A stretch of 48,582 bases of DNA from an uncultured Eubacteriales bacterium (GCA_900548625.1 URLO01000010.1:1-48582); one strand, 5' to 3'. Positions 16,332-24,919 are shown, numbered from the stretch's first letter. Translations and numbers: made by a program. The notes: generated by a model not told the origin, from the letters alone.

Positions 16332-17462
16332 ATGTCTGAAGAACTCATTCGCCTGTCGGATCTTACGATGACCTTTGAGGACGGCGAAACCATTCTGGAT
16401 CACATCAATCTTTACATTAGGAATAAGGAATTTCTCACATTACTGGGTCCCAGTGGATGCGGAAAAACCACAACACTACGAATTATTGGCGGTTTTTTGA
16501 CACCTACGTCCGGTGATGTGTTTTTTAACGGCCAAAGGATCAACGACGTACCGCCGTACAAACGCAAGATCAATACGGTGTTCCAGAAATACGCGCTGTT
16601 CCCGCATTTGGACGTATATGACAACATCGCCTTTGGGCTGCGCCTATCCAAGCTGCCCGAGCAGGAGATCGACGACCGCGTGACGGAAATGCTCGAGATC
16701 GTCAGCCTGAAGGGCTTTGAAAACCGGAAGGTCACTTCCCTCTCCGGCGGCCAGCAGCAGCGTGTGGCCATCGCGCGCGCGCTCGTAAACCGGCCGCAGG
16801 TGCTGCTGCTCGACGAGCCGCTGGGCGCGCTCGACCTGCGTCTGCGCAAGGACATGCAGAACGAACTCAAGAGCATCCAGCAGCAGACCGGCATCACCTT
16901 CGTCTATGTCACGCACGATCAGGAGGAGGCGCTGTCCATGTCCGACATCGTTGTCGTCATGGACAAGGGCAAGATCCAGCAGATCGGCACGCCGCAGGAT
17001 ATTTACAACGAGCCGAAGAACGCCTTCGTCGCCGACTTCATCGGCGAGTCGAATATTCTTGACGGTGTGATGCTCGACGACTGTCTGGTCAAGTTCTTTG
17101 GCCGCAGATTCGAGTGCGTTGACAAGGGCTTTGAAAAGAACGAGCCGGTCGATGTCGTCATCCGCCCCGAGGACATCGACATCGTCCCCGCCGATCAGGG
17201 TCACCTCTGCGGTACGGTCACGTCCGTGACCTTCAAGGGCGTCCACTATGACACGATCGTTGATTTCAAGGGCTTCAAGTGGCTCATCCAGACGACCGAC
17301 TTCTACCCGGTCGATTCCTACATCGGGATCCGGCTGAATCCCGAGGACATCCACATCATGCACAAGAGCGAATACTCCGGACTCTACGGCGACTACAGCT
17401 CCTACAGCGCCGAGTATGACGAGATCGCCGATGCTGAGGAGGATGCAGAGGATGAAGAATAA
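16332..17462 (+). CDS. potA: Spermidine/putrescine ABC transporter ATPase PotA
   Basis: Powers polyamine import. Walker A GPSGCGKTT (about 38-46), signature LSGGQQQR (about 139-146) and Walker B VLLLDEPLGALD are intact, with the switch His in VTHDQEE. A C-terminal TOBE-type regulatory domain (about 270-355) follows, then a Glu/Asp-rich tail. The start ATG at 16332 follows GGGGGAGG; the frame upstream is not used. potB begins 11 bases before its stop. At 376 residues it has the usual size. Control is probably through the long leader. Confidence 0.96.
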   Translation: MSEELIRLSDLTMTFEDGETILDHINLYIRNKEFLTLLGPSGCGKTTTLRIIGGFLTPTSGDVFFNGQRINDVPPYKRKINTVFQKYALFPHLDVYDNIAFGLRLSKLPEQEIDDRVTEMLEIVSLKGFENRKVTSLSGGQQQRVAIARALVNRPQVLLLDEPLGALDLRLRKDMQNELKSIQQQTGITFVYVTHDQEEALSMSDIVVVMDKGKIQQIGTPQDIYNEPKNAFVADFIGESNILDGVMLDDCLVKFFGRRFECVDKGFEKNEPVDVVIRPEDIDIVPADQGHLCGTVTSVTFKGVHYDTIVDFKGFKWLIQTTDFYPVDSYIGIRLNPEDIHIMHKSEYSGLYGDYSSYSAEYDEIADAEEDAEDEE

Positions 17463-18270
17463 GGTTCTTGCCGCGCCGTACATTGTGTGGATGGCGCTGT
17501 TCATCATCGTTCCGCTCGGCATCGTCGTGTACTATGCCCTGACGGACTCCATCACCGGTCAGTTCACCCTTGCAAATCTCGCCTCCATCGGGACGTATCT
17601 GCCGATCTTCCTGCGGTCGATCTGGCTGAGCCTGTTTGCCAGCTTCATCTGCCTTGTCATCGGCTATCCTGTCGCGTATTTCATCGCGCAGTGCAAGCCC
17701 ACGACCCAGCGCTTTCTGGAAATGCTGATCATGCTCCCGATGTGCATGAGCTTCCTGCTCCGGACGCTGGCATGGGTCGCCATGCTGGAGGACACCGGCA
17801 TCTTCAACACCCTGCTCCAGTCCATCGGCCTGACGCCGCTGCCCCTCATCCGGACGAACGGCGCGGTCATCCTCGGCATGGTCTACAACTACCTGCCGTA
17901 CATGATCCTGCCGCTGTACACGGTCATTATGAAGATCGATGGCCGTCTGGTCGAGGCGGCGGCTGACCTTGGCTGCAAGCCGAGCCGCGTCTTTACGAAG
18001 GTCATCCTTCCGCTCTCCGGCCCCGGCATCCTGTCCGGCCTTACAATGGTGTTCGTGCCCGCCGTGTCCACCTTCTACATTTCCCAGAAGCTCGGCTCCA
18101 CCGGTACGACGCTGATCGGCGACGTGATCGAGTCGCAGTTCAAGACTGCCTACAACCCGAACCTGGGCGCGGCCATGAGCCTTGTGCTGATGATCCTGAT
18201 CTTCCTGTGCGTCAGCATCATGAACCGCTTCGGCGAGAACGAGGGCGAGGAGGTCATGGCAAAGGTATGA
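17452..18270 (+). CDS. potB: Spermidine/putrescine ABC transporter permease PotB
   Basis: The first permease of the polyamine importer, 272 residues with six membrane helices. The EAA-type cytoplasmic loop that contacts PotA is seen as LVEAAADLGCKPSRVFTKVILP (about residues 162-183; quoted in part). The start ATG at 17452 overlaps potA by 11 bases after a GAGGAGG ribosome site within potA. Confidence 0.95.
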   Translation: MKNKVLAAPYIVWMALFIIVPLGIVVYYALTDSITGQFTLANLASIGTYLPIFLRSIWLSLFASFICLVIGYPVAYFIAQCKPTTQRFLEMLIMLPMCMSFLLRTLAWVAMLEDTGIFNTLLQSIGLTPLPLIRTNGAVILGMVYNYLPYMILPLYTVIMKIDGRLVEAAADLGCKPSRVFTKVILPLSGPGILSGLTMVFVPAVSTFYISQKLGSTGTTLIGDVIESQFKTAYNPNLGAAMSLVLMILIFLCVSIMNRFGENEGEEVMAKV

Positions 18271-19085
18271 AGCACTTTAACCGCACCGTGACCGTTCTGG
18301 TCTTTATCTTCCTGTATATCCCCATGATCGTGCTCGGCATCGCGTCCTTCAACGCCGGTACCGACATCGCCACGTTCAAGGGCTTTACGCTTTCGCAGTA
18401 TGCAAATCTTTTCCGTGACAGCGCGCTTCTCCGTCTGCTGCTGAACTCGCTGATCATCGCCGTGCTCTCTACGCTCGCGGCGACGGTCTTCGGCACGATG
18501 GCAGCCGTCGGCATCCACGGCATGAACGGAAAGCTCCGCAGCGCCGTCATGACGCTGACGAACATCCCCATGACGAACCCTGACATTGTCACGGGCGTCG
18601 CGCTGGCGCTTTTGTTCGCGTTCACGGGCGCGATGCTGCGCATCAACTCGATCCTTGGCTTCTGGACGCTGCTCATCGCGCACATCACGTTCAATCTCCC
18701 CTATGTCATTTTGAATGTCATGCCGAAGCTCAAGCAAATGGACAAGGATCTGGTCGAGGCCGCTCTGGATCTCGGCTGCACGCCGGCGCAGGCGTTCACG
18801 AAGGTCGTCATCCACGAGATCATGCCCGGCATCGTCTCCGGCGCACTGATGGCCTTTACGATGAGCCTCGATGACTTCGTCATCTCCTATTTCGTCACCG
18901 GTTCGAGCTTCATCACGCTTCCGGTCGAGATCTACAACTACACCAAAAAGCCCATCCAGCCGAAGATCTACGCGCTGTTCACACTGATGTTCCTCGCGAT
19001 TCTGCTTCTGATGGTCGTGATGAACCTGCTTCAGGCGCGCTCCGAGCGTCACCCGAAGACTGCACAGAGGAGGGCCGGCCGATGA
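18267..19085 (+). CDS. potC: Spermidine/putrescine ABC transporter permease PotC
   Basis: The second permease, 272 residues and six helices, with the EAA loop VEAALDLGCTPAQAFTKVV. ATGA overlaps at both ends (18267-18270 with potB, 19082-19085 with potD) indicate tight translational coupling. The FTMSLDDFVISYFVTG segment is typical of PotC. Confidence 0.95.
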   Translation: MKHFNRTVTVLVFIFLYIPMIVLGIASFNAGTDIATFKGFTLSQYANLFRDSALLRLLLNSLIIAVLSTLAATVFGTMAAVGIHGMNGKLRSAVMTLTNIPMTNPDIVTGVALALLFAFTGAMLRINSILGFWTLLIAHITFNLPYVILNVMPKLKQMDKDLVEAALDLGCTPAQAFTKVVIHEIMPGIVSGALMAFTMSLDDFVISYFVTGSSFITLPVEIYNYTKKPIQPKIYALFTLMFLAILLLMVVMNLLQARSERHPKTAQRRAGR

Positions 19086-20278
19086 AGCTGAAACGACTTT
19101 TTGCACTTCTGCTCTGCCTTGTGCTGACGCTCTCGGCGCTTCCCGTCACGGCGCATGCCGCCGGTGAGGAGATCACCGTCTACAACTGGGGTCAGTACAT
19201 CTCCGACGGCACCGACGACTCGCTCGACGTCATCGCTGCCTTCGAGGAGGCCACCGGCATCAAGGTCCATTACATGACCTTTGACTCGAACGAGAGCATG
19301 TACACCAAGCTCAAGACCGGCGGCGCCAGCTACGACGTCATCATCCCCTCCGATTATATGGTCGCAAAGCTCATTGAGGAGGACATGCTCGAGCCGCTTG
19401 ATTTCGCGAACATCCCGAACTACGCCTACATCGACGAGGCGTTCCGCAATCAGGCCTACGACCCGGAGAACCTGTACTCCGTCCCTTACACATGGGGCAC
19501 GGTCGGTCTGATCTACAATCGGAACTATGTCTCGGACGAGGACGCCGAGAGCTGGAGCTGCCTCTGGAACAGCAAATACGCCGGAAAGCTGCTGATGTTC
19601 GACAATCCCCGTGACGCATTCGCCATTGCCCAGTCTCTGCTTGGCTACGGCCTGAACACCGAGGATTTTAACGAGCTGAAAAACTGTGCCGACCTGCTCG
19701 CGCAGCAAAAGCCCGTCCTTCAGGGCTGGGTCATGGACCAGATCTTTGACAAGATGGAGCGCGGCGAGGCATGGGCCGCCCCCTACTACGCAGGCGATTA
19801 CCTGACGATGGTGGAGGAAAATCCCGACCTTGGCTTCAGCCATCCGAAGGAAGGCTTCAACATCTTCATCGATGCGCTTTGCATCCCGAAGGGCTGCAAG
19901 AACAAGTCCGGCGCGGAGGCGTTCATCAACTTCCTCTGCGATCCGGAGGTCTCGGCGGCAAACCTCGACTACATCGGCTATTCCACGCCCGAAACGGCGG
20001 CGAAGGAATATCTCGACGAGGAGATCACGTCCAGCCCGGTCGCCTACCCCGACGAGGAAACGCTGGCGCGCAGTGAGAGCTTCGGCGCACTCGGGATCGA
20101 GGCCACGCAGGCAATGAACGACCTCTGGCTGTCAGTCAAGACCTCCGGCGCTAACACGACGCTGTATCTCATCCTGACGCTCGCCGCGTTCGCGGCGGTG
20201 ATCGTCTTCTTTGTGATCTCCGGCGCAGTCCGCCGCAGAAAAAAGGCGCGGCGCTGCCGCAAGTGGAAAAGCGCATAA
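19082..20278 (+). CDS. potD: Polyamine-binding protein PotD, with C-terminal membrane anchor
   Basis: The extracytoplasmic substrate-binding protein of the polyamine importer. A signal peptide (about 1-26, ending AHA-AG) lacks the lipobox Cys expected of Gram-positive binding proteins. The mature domain opens EEITVYNWGQYISDG, typical of PotD/PotF, and carries SYDVIIPSDYMVAKLI and YVPYTWGTVGLIY-like blocks (here SVPYTWGTVGLIYNRNY). After about residue 355 a hydrophobic helix (LYLILTLAAFAAVIVFFVIS) is followed by a basic tail (RRRKKARR), which fits a C-terminal stop-transfer anchor replacing the lipid. The 398 residues are about 40 longer than usual PotD for this reason. A strong terminator follows. 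Confidence 0.94.
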   Translation: MKLKRLFALLLCLVLTLSALPVTAHAAGEEITVYNWGQYISDGTDDSLDVIAAFEEATGIKVHYMTFDSNESMYTKLKTGGASYDVIIPSDYMVAKLIEEDMLEPLDFANIPNYAYIDEAFRNQAYDPENLYSVPYTWGTVGLIYNRNYVSDEDAESWSCLWNSKYAGKLLMFDNPRDAFAIAQSLLGYGLNTEDFNELKNCADLLAQQKPVLQGWVMDQIFDKMERGEAWAAPYYAGDYLTMVEENPDLGFSHPKEGFNIFIDALCIPKGCKNKSGAEAFINFLCDPEVSAANLDYIGYSTPETAAKEYLDEEITSSPVAYPDEETLARSESFGALGIEATQAMNDLWLSVKTSGANTTLYLILTLAAFAAVIVFFVISGAVRRRKKARRCRKWKSA

Positions 20279-20284
20279 CGCATG

Positions 20285-20315
20285 ACCGGGAAGCCAATCG
20301 GCTTCCCGGTTTTTG
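20285..20315 (+). terminator. Terminator of the pot operon
   Basis: A perfect 11-bp stem (20285-20295 with 20300-20310, loop AATC) with a TTTTTG tail. Confidence 0.92.
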
Positions 20316-20415
20316 TTTCCTATACAGCTCCGCCTCCACCTGTCGGTTTTCCGATATTTTTTGACTTTTCTTTCAAAAACAGATATGCTATAATGCAGCA
20401 AAAGGAGGCTATACT

Positions 20416-21177
20416 ATGGAAATGATCCCGATGCGTGAAGCGATGCAGCAGCGTCACTCCGTGCGCTCCTATCTCTCGACCCCCATCCCGCAGGATGTTC
20501 TCACAACGCTCCGCCAGGCCGTCAAGGAATGCTCCTCCGCGGCAAAAATGCGGATCCAGCTCGTGACCGACGAGCCGGAGGCCTTCCGGGGCTTTCTCGC
20601 CCGCCGCGGGCATTTTGTCGGCGTGCGCAACTACATTGCGTTTGTCGGCCAGAAGGACGATACGCTTGACGAGCGCACCGGCTATTACGGTGAGAGGCTC
20701 GTACTGCTCGCGCAGCAGCTCGGTCTCAACACCTGCTGGGTCGCAGCGACATACCGAAAGAAAAAATGCCCCGCCGTCGTCAATCCCGGCGAGAAGCTGG
20801 TCTGTGTCATCGCCCTCGGCTACGGTCTCTGGCGCGGAAAGCCCCACACCGGCCGCCCTGCCACAGAGCTGTCCAACCTGACCGCCGCATCGCCTGACTG
20901 GTTCCGCCGCGGCATGGAGGCCGTCCTGCTGGCGCCGACCGCGAGAAATCAGCAGCGCTTCTTCTTTCAGCAGTCCGGCGATGCCGTTTCGGTGCGGAGC
21001 ACCGGCGGCTCCTACAGCAAGATCGATCTCGGCATCGTAAAGCATCACTTTGAGCTTGGCGCCGGCGCAGAAAACTTCCGCTGGGCGGATGCGCCGCAGC
21101 CGGTCTCTGAGGAGGCGGCGATCGCAGAGGCTGAAACGGAATGTGCCGTGGAGGCCGAGACGGAGGAGAACGTGTGA
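20416..21177 (+). CDS. Nitroreductase family protein
   Basis: A 253-residue FMN-type oxidoreductase of the nitroreductase fold. It opens MREAMQQRHSVRSYLSTPIP, the family flavin-binding RxSxRxY block. GYYGERLVLLAQQLGLNTCWVA matches the second conserved block, as in the putative TM-nitroreductase subfamily. The last 40 residues are Ala/Glu-rich and probably unstructured. The substrate is unknown. An extended -10 (TGCTATAAT, about 20386-20394) and an AAAGGAGG ribosome site precede it. Confidence 0.88.
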   Translation: MEMIPMREAMQQRHSVRSYLSTPIPQDVLTTLRQAVKECSSAAKMRIQLVTDEPEAFRGFLARRGHFVGVRNYIAFVGQKDDTLDERTGYYGERLVLLAQQLGLNTCWVAATYRKKKCPAVVNPGEKLVCVIALGYGLWRGKPHTGRPATELSNLTAASPDWFRRGMEAVLLAPTARNQQRFFFQQSGDAVSVRSTGGSYSKIDLGIVKHHFELGAGAENFRWADAPQPVSEEAAIAEAETECAVEAETEENV

Positions 21178-21314
21178 ACGCCGTTTTGGGGGAAACTTTT
21201 GCAGTTGTTCACAAAAGCTTCCCGTTTCGTTCATAATTCCGACATGTTTTCAGCTTATTCTAAGCTTGGAAATCAAGTTTTCCTCTTTTTCTTTCTCTTT
21301 TTCTTTTCTAGCGC

Positions 21315-21344
21315 AAAAGCCCGCAGTCACGACTGCGGGCTTTT
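21315..21344. terminator. Bidirectional terminator between the nitroreductase gene and obg
   Basis: A 14-bp perfect stem (21315-21328 with 21331-21344) carrying A-runs on one side and T-runs on the other works in either direction. Confidence 0.85.
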
Positions 21345-21364
21345 GTGTTTCTCCAGCACTGCAA

Positions 21365-21395
21365 AAAGAGCCGGAGCGTGTCGCTCCGGCTCTTT
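21365..21395 (-). terminator. Terminator after obg
   Basis: A 13-bp perfect stem (21365-21377 with 21383-21395) and a T5 tail on the minus strand sit directly after the obg stop. Confidence 0.88.
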
Positions 21396-21398
21396 GGG

Positions 21399-22673
21399 TC
21401 ATTTTGTGTATTCAAACTCAAAATCATAGATGCTGACAGTGTCGCCGTCCTCGATGCCCATTTCCTCGAGCCGCTCAAACAGGCCGCTCTTGCGAAGCTG
21501 CCGGTCGAAGTACATGCGCGATTCATAGTCGTCGAAGTTGATGTCATTGAGCAGCTTCATGATCCACGGGCCGGTGACCTCCCAGAGATCCTCATGCTGC
21601 TCGATCCGAAGCTCCGTCGCGTCGCCTGCCTCGGCAAGCGGCTTGACGTATTCCGGCTCATAGTAGACCACCGGCGGAAGCTGGGCCAGCTTCCCGGCGA
21701 TGGTGCGCATGAGATTCTTCGTACCGGCCGTCGTTGCGGCTGAAATTTCATAAAACTCATAGCCGCGCTCCTCGACATAGGCGCGCAGGCGCTCCAGATT
21801 GTCGCTGTCCGGCGGGAGCAGGTCGATCTTGTTTGCCGCGACGATCATCGGGCGCTTTGCAAGGTCTTCGGAATACTGCGCAAGCTCCTGATTGATCTTC
21901 TCAAAGTCCTCGATGGGGTCGCGGTCCTCACTGCCGGAGACATCCACGATGTGAACGAGCAGACGGCAGCGGTCAATGTGCCGCAGGAAGTCGTGTCCGA
22001 GTCCTGCACCGTCGGCAGCGCCCTCAATGATGCCGGGAATATCCGCCATGACGAAGGAAACGCCGTCGTCAACATAGATGACGCCGAGGTTGGGATAGAG
22101 CGTCGTGAAGTGATAGTTTGCGATCTTCGGATGTGCGTTCGAGGTGACCGAAAGGAGCGTGGATTTGCCGACGTTCGGGAAGCCGACAAGTCCCACATCC
22201 GCAAGGAGCTTCAGCTCGAGAATGACCTCGTGCTCCTCACCGGGGAGTCCCGCCTTTGCAAAGCGCGGGACCTGACGGGTCGGCGTGGCAAAATGCTGGT
22301 TGCCCCAGCCGCCGCGGCCGCCCTTGCAGAGAACATAGTCCTCGGAGGTGGACATGTCCTTGATGACCTCGTTCGTCTCGGCGTCGCGGACGACCGTGCC
22401 GCGCGGCACCTTGATGATGAGATCCTCGCCGCGCTTGCCCTTGCAGCGCGCGCCGCGCCCGTCCTCACCGTTCGGCGCGGAATACTTCCTCTTATAGCGG
22501 AAGTCCATCAGCGTGGAGAGATTGTCATCCACGCGCAGGACGATCGAGCCGCCGTTGCCGCCGTCACCGCCGTCGGGTCCGCCCGCCGCGACATACTTCT
22601 CGCGATGGAACGCGATCGCGCCGTTGCCGCCGCTTCCGGCCTTGACGAAAATTTTTGTTTTATCGATAAACAT
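21399..22673 (-). CDS. obg: GTPase Obg (CgtA)
   Basis: An essential GTPase in 50S ribosome assembly and the stress response. The Gly-rich Obg fold (about 1-158, with GGDGGNGGSIV-like repeats) precedes the G domain (GFPNVGKSTLL about 166-176, DIPGIIEGA, NKIDLL). A C-terminal OCT domain (about 345-424) is present, as in Firmicutes. The start follows GAGGAGG, which lies inside the end of the upstream unknown gene (14-base overlap), so translation of the two is coupled. Confidence 0.97.
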   Translation of the reverse strand: MFIDKTKIFVKAGSGGNGAIAFHREKYVAAGGPDGGDGGNGGSIVLRVDDNLSTLMDFRYKRKYSAPNGEDGRGARCKGKRGEDLIIKVPRGTVVRDAETNEVIKDMSTSEDYVLCKGGRGGWGNQHFATPTRQVPRFAKAGLPGEEHEVILELKLLADVGLVGFPNVGKSTLLSVTSNAHPKIANYHFTTLYPNLGVIYVDDGVSFVMADIPGIIEGAADGAGLGHDFLRHIDRCRLLVHIVDVSGSEDRDPIEDFEKINQELAQYSEDLAKRPMIVAANKIDLLPPDSDNLERLRAYVEERGYEFYEISAATTAGTKNLMRTIAGKLAQLPPVVYYEPEYVKPLAEAGDATELRIEQHEDLWEVTGPWIMKLLNDINFDDYESRMYFDRQLRKSGLFERLEEMGIEDGDTVSIYDFEFEYTK

Positions 22674-23256
22674 GAGGCTCCTCCTCTGTTTGTAGGGATT
22701 TCAGGGTATTTTTCCAGATCTCCGGATAGTTCTCCCGATAATAACGCGCGCGGTCGGAATCCGGAGCTTTCCAGATTGCTTTCTTCCGAATCTCTTCGGA
22801 AATGGCTTTTTCCAGCCATGCGCGCTTTTTTGCGAATTTCTCCGGGTCGGATGCGAAATGCGCGTAACTCAGCAGCAGGATATTGCCCGCCTCCTGCTCG
22901 CGCAAGAACGCTTCATAGGCGTCCGGGATATATTCCGCTCTCAGAATACGGACGGGCTGCGCGGAAGCGAACTCATTCGGAATTTCCGTCTTTTCGTACT
23001 CCCCATCTCCGCAGGTGTAGAGCCATCCGGATTTTCCGGCATAGAGCTTTTTCAGCGCATCGGGGAACGGATCGTCGAAATACAGCTTGCCCTGCCGGGT
23101 ATAGCCGTATGCGTATTCATAATTCCGGATGAGGTAAAACAGCGCCATGGCGCGCAGTGATGTCAGACAAACCTGCGTGGGCTTGTCAAAATACGGGGAC
23201 TTTTTTGGTTCGAGCATTTGCAGACCGCCTGTCGGCGACGCGTGATAATAGGTCAC
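22660..23256 (-). CDS. Unknown protein translationally coupled to obg
   Basis: A 198-residue soluble protein with no family I can name. I chose the GTG start at 23254-23256, preceded by AAAGGGGG with 8 bases spacing; the longer frame overlaps the rpmA terminator and rpmA itself. The N-terminus reads MTYYHASPTGGLQMLEP with VCLTSLRAMALFY downstream. This Y-H-x-S ... L-x-P ... hydrophobic-T-S-x-x-x-A order is faintly like ADP-ribosyltransferase or KptA-type folds, but the likeness is too weak for a functional call. The C-terminal half is Lys/Glu/Arg-rich and helical (FAKKRAWLEKAISEEIRKKA). It overlaps the obg start by 14 bases. Confidence 0.8.
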   Translation of the reverse strand: MTYYHASPTGGLQMLEPKKSPYFDKPTQVCLTSLRAMALFYLIRNYEYAYGYTRQGKLYFDDPFPDALKKLYAGKSGWLYTCGDGEYEKTEIPNEFASAQPVRILRAEYIPDAYEAFLREQEAGNILLLSYAHFASDPEKFAKKRAWLEKAISEEIRKKAIWKAPDSDRARYYRENYPEIWKNTLKSLQTEEEPHVYR

Positions 23257-23275
23257 GGCGCTATCCCCCTTTAAG

Positions 23276-23307
23276 AAAAACCCCGAACGGGTCTCGTTCG
23301 GGGTTTC
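23276..23307 (-). terminator. Terminator of the rplU-prp-rpmA operon
   Basis: A 9-bp GC-rich stem (23281-23289 with 23295-23303) extended by A/T pairs, with a T-run on the minus strand, sits 9 bases after the rpmA stop. Confidence 0.88.
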
Positions 23308-23315
23308 ACTGCAAA

Positions 23316-23597
23316 TTACTGTTCCGCGTACACAGAGCACATCTTGCGATCCTTGCCCTTGCGCTCGAACTTCACCTTGCCGTCGATCAGAGCGAACAGC
23401 GTATCGTCCTTGCCGATGCCGACGTTGTTGCCCGGATGGATGTGAGTGCCTCTCTGACGGACAAGAATGTTGCCCGCGAGAACGAACTGACCGTCTGCAC
23501 GCTTGGCGCCGAGACGCTTGGACTCGGAATCACGGCCGTTCTTGGTGGAGCCGCCGCCTTTCTTATGCGCGAAGAACTGGAAACTTATTTTCAGCAT
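23316..23597 (-). CDS. rpmA: 50S ribosomal protein L27 with Firmicutes-type prepeptide
   Basis: A 93-residue protein near the peptidyl-transferase centre. It begins MLKISFQFF-AHKKGGGSTKNG: the first nine residues are the Firmicutes N-terminal extension removed after FF by the protease Prp, exposing the A-H-K-K tail that reaches the ribosomal active site. prp is encoded 4 bases upstream. The remaining sequence (GRDSESKRLGAKRADGQFV, RQRGTHIHPGNNVGIG) is standard L27. Confidence 0.97.
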   Translation of the reverse strand: MLKISFQFFAHKKGGGSTKNGRDSESKRLGAKRADGQFVLAGNILVRQRGTHIHPGNNVGIGKDDTLFALIDGKVKFERKGKDRKMCSVYAEQ

Positions 23598-23601
23598 ATT
23601 G

Positions 23602-23925
23602 TTACACCTCCAAAACTTCGATATAATCAGGATATTCGTCCCGCAGACTGCACAGTGTCAGCATCATGCCCGTGAGCACGGCCTGAACGGCCTCCTCGTG
23701 CTCGCACGCTGCGGGAAGGTTCAAGGTGATACGGGCCTCATCTTCGTTCACCCTGCATTTCGCGTGTTCACCCAGCACATCGTTGATGGTGCACTCGGCA
23801 AACTTCACGGCTGTGGAGACCGCTGCGCAGACAACGTCCGCGCCCGCCTCGGCATAACCGCTGTGGCCCGTACAGCAAAATCCGGAGATCCTGCCGTCTT
23901 GATCGTAGAATTCTACCCTGGTCAT
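23602..23925 (-). CDS. prp: Ribosomal-processing cysteine protease Prp
   Basis: Cleaves the prepeptide from L27, an essential step in Firmicutes that have it. The 107-residue protein starts MTRVEFYDQDGRISGF and keeps the catalytic pair in GHSGYAEAGADVVCAAVS (His about 22, Cys about 34). It lies between rplU and rpmA, the usual order. The start at 23925 overlaps or abuts the end of rplU (stop at 23927); the longer in-frame extension is a shadow of rplU. Confidence 0.96.
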   Translation of the reverse strand: MTRVEFYDQDGRISGFCCTGHSGYAEAGADVVCAAVSTAVKFAECTINDVLGEHAKCRVNEDEARITLNLPAACEHEEAVQAVLTGMMLTLCSLRDEYPDYIEVLEV

Positions 23926-23926
23926 C

Positions 23927-24244
23927 TTACAGAGCGATCTTCTCGATCTGCACCTTGGTGTACGGCTGTCTGTGGCCCTGAAGGGACTTGGAGTCCTTCT
24001 TGGCGCGGTACTTGAAGACACGGATCTTCTTGCCCTTGCCGTTCTTCACGACCTTCGCCTCGACCTTAGCGCCAGCGACAGTGGGGGTACCGAACTTGGA
24101 GTTCTCACCGTCGACAACTGCCAGAACCTGATCGAAGGTAACGGTTTCTTCAGCCTCCGCATTGAGCTTCTCGATGTAGATCACATCGCCCTCTTTGACG
24201 TTGTACTGCTTACCGCCGGTAACGATAATAGCCTGCATTTCCAT
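23927..24244 (-). CDS. rplU: 50S ribosomal protein L21
   Basis: A ribosomal protein of about 105 residues: MEMQAIIVTGGKQYNVKEGD opens it and GHRQPYTKVQIEKI closes it. Three close starts exist (GTG 24250, ATG 24244, ATG 24238). I chose 24244 because AGGTAGGTGC ends four bases before it; 24238 gives the usual MQAIIVTGGKQY start and is nearly as good. It is the first gene of rplU-prp-rpmA. Confidence 0.95.
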   Translation of the reverse strand: MEMQAIIVTGGKQYNVKEGDVIYIEKLNAEAEETVTFDQVLAVVDGENSKFGTPTVAGAKVEAKVVKNGKGKKIRVFKYRAKKDSKSLQGHRQPYTKVQIEKIAL

Positions 24245-24318
24245 TTGCACCTACCTTTTTTGTAGACTCGCTCTGGAGGTGTGAGGGCATACCTCAGCTT
24301 CTACCTCTTTGACGCGGC
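24245..24318 (-). promoter_or_regulatory. Putative L21 leader (autoregulatory mRNA element)
   Basis: The leader from the mapped promoter to rplU is about 74 bases. It contains GAGGT...ACCTC pairing (around 24279-24295) and ends with AGGTAGGTGC. The position and the A-rich run before the ribosome site fit the known L21 leader family of Firmicutes; I could not check it against the family model. Confidence 0.5.
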
Positions 24319-24324
24319 TTACTG

Positions 24325-24353
24325 ATTATATCAGCGGCAGCGCCGTTTGTCAA
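24325..24353 (-). promoter_or_regulatory. Consensus promoter of rplU-prp-rpmA
   Basis: TTGACA (24348-24353), exactly 17 bases, TATAAT (24325-24330): a perfect sigma-A consensus on the minus strand, fitting a highly expressed ribosomal operon. Confidence 0.9.
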
Positions 24354-24417
24354 ATCATTTTTTCGATTTTTTCGTGCTTTTGGAAGATAAATGCGAAGAA
24401 AATGCCGTTCTTCCGCT

Positions 24418-24867
24418 TCAAAAGGCGCGCGGCTGCGCATCCAGCCGCCGCACGCCCGCGCAGATGTCCTCGAGCGTCTCGGCCGCCTCCATCATGTAGT
24501 CCGGCCGGCGGGAGATATCCGCAAGACTGACCATCCCGACCAGTCTCCCCTGCTCGACGACCGGAAGTCTTCGCACCTGCTCCGAGGCCATGATCCCGGC
24601 AGCCGCCGACACGTCGGTATCCGGTGCGGCGGTCGCCACGCGGCCTGTCATCAGCTCGTGCACGCGCACGCTTTTGGGGCTTTTTCCGGCGGCGATGCAG
24701 CGCAGAACGATGTCCCGATCTGTCACGATCCCCTCCAGCCGTCCGCCGCTTCCGTGCACCGGCAAAGCGCCGATGTTATAGCGCGCCATCATCCGCGCCG
24801 CCACGCTGGCCGGCTCCGCAGCCGAGATCGAGACGACCTGCTTTGTCATACAGTCCTTTACACGCAT
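24418..24867 (-). CDS. CBS domain pair protein
   Basis: A 149-residue protein made of two CBS domains (about 5-60 and 70-128), which together form a ligand site, commonly for adenine nucleotides. Conserved blocks are MTKQVVSISAAEPASVAARMM, IVTDRDIVLR and GMVSLADISRR. The start ATG at 24865-24867 follows AAAAGGAGGAAG. No effector domain is attached, so its role is open. It is probably a single gene with its own promoter. Confidence 0.9.
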   Translation of the reverse strand: MRVKDCMTKQVVSISAAEPASVAARMMARYNIGALPVHGSGGRLEGIVTDRDIVLRCIAAGKSPKSVRVHELMTGRVATAAPDTDVSAAAGIMASEQVRRLPVVEQGRLVGMVSLADISRRPDYMMEAAETLEDICAGVRRLDAQPRAF

Positions 24868-24919
24868 GGTACTTCCTCCTTTTTCAGGAAGTTTACCCCT
24901 CTGCACGGCGTTTCATACA

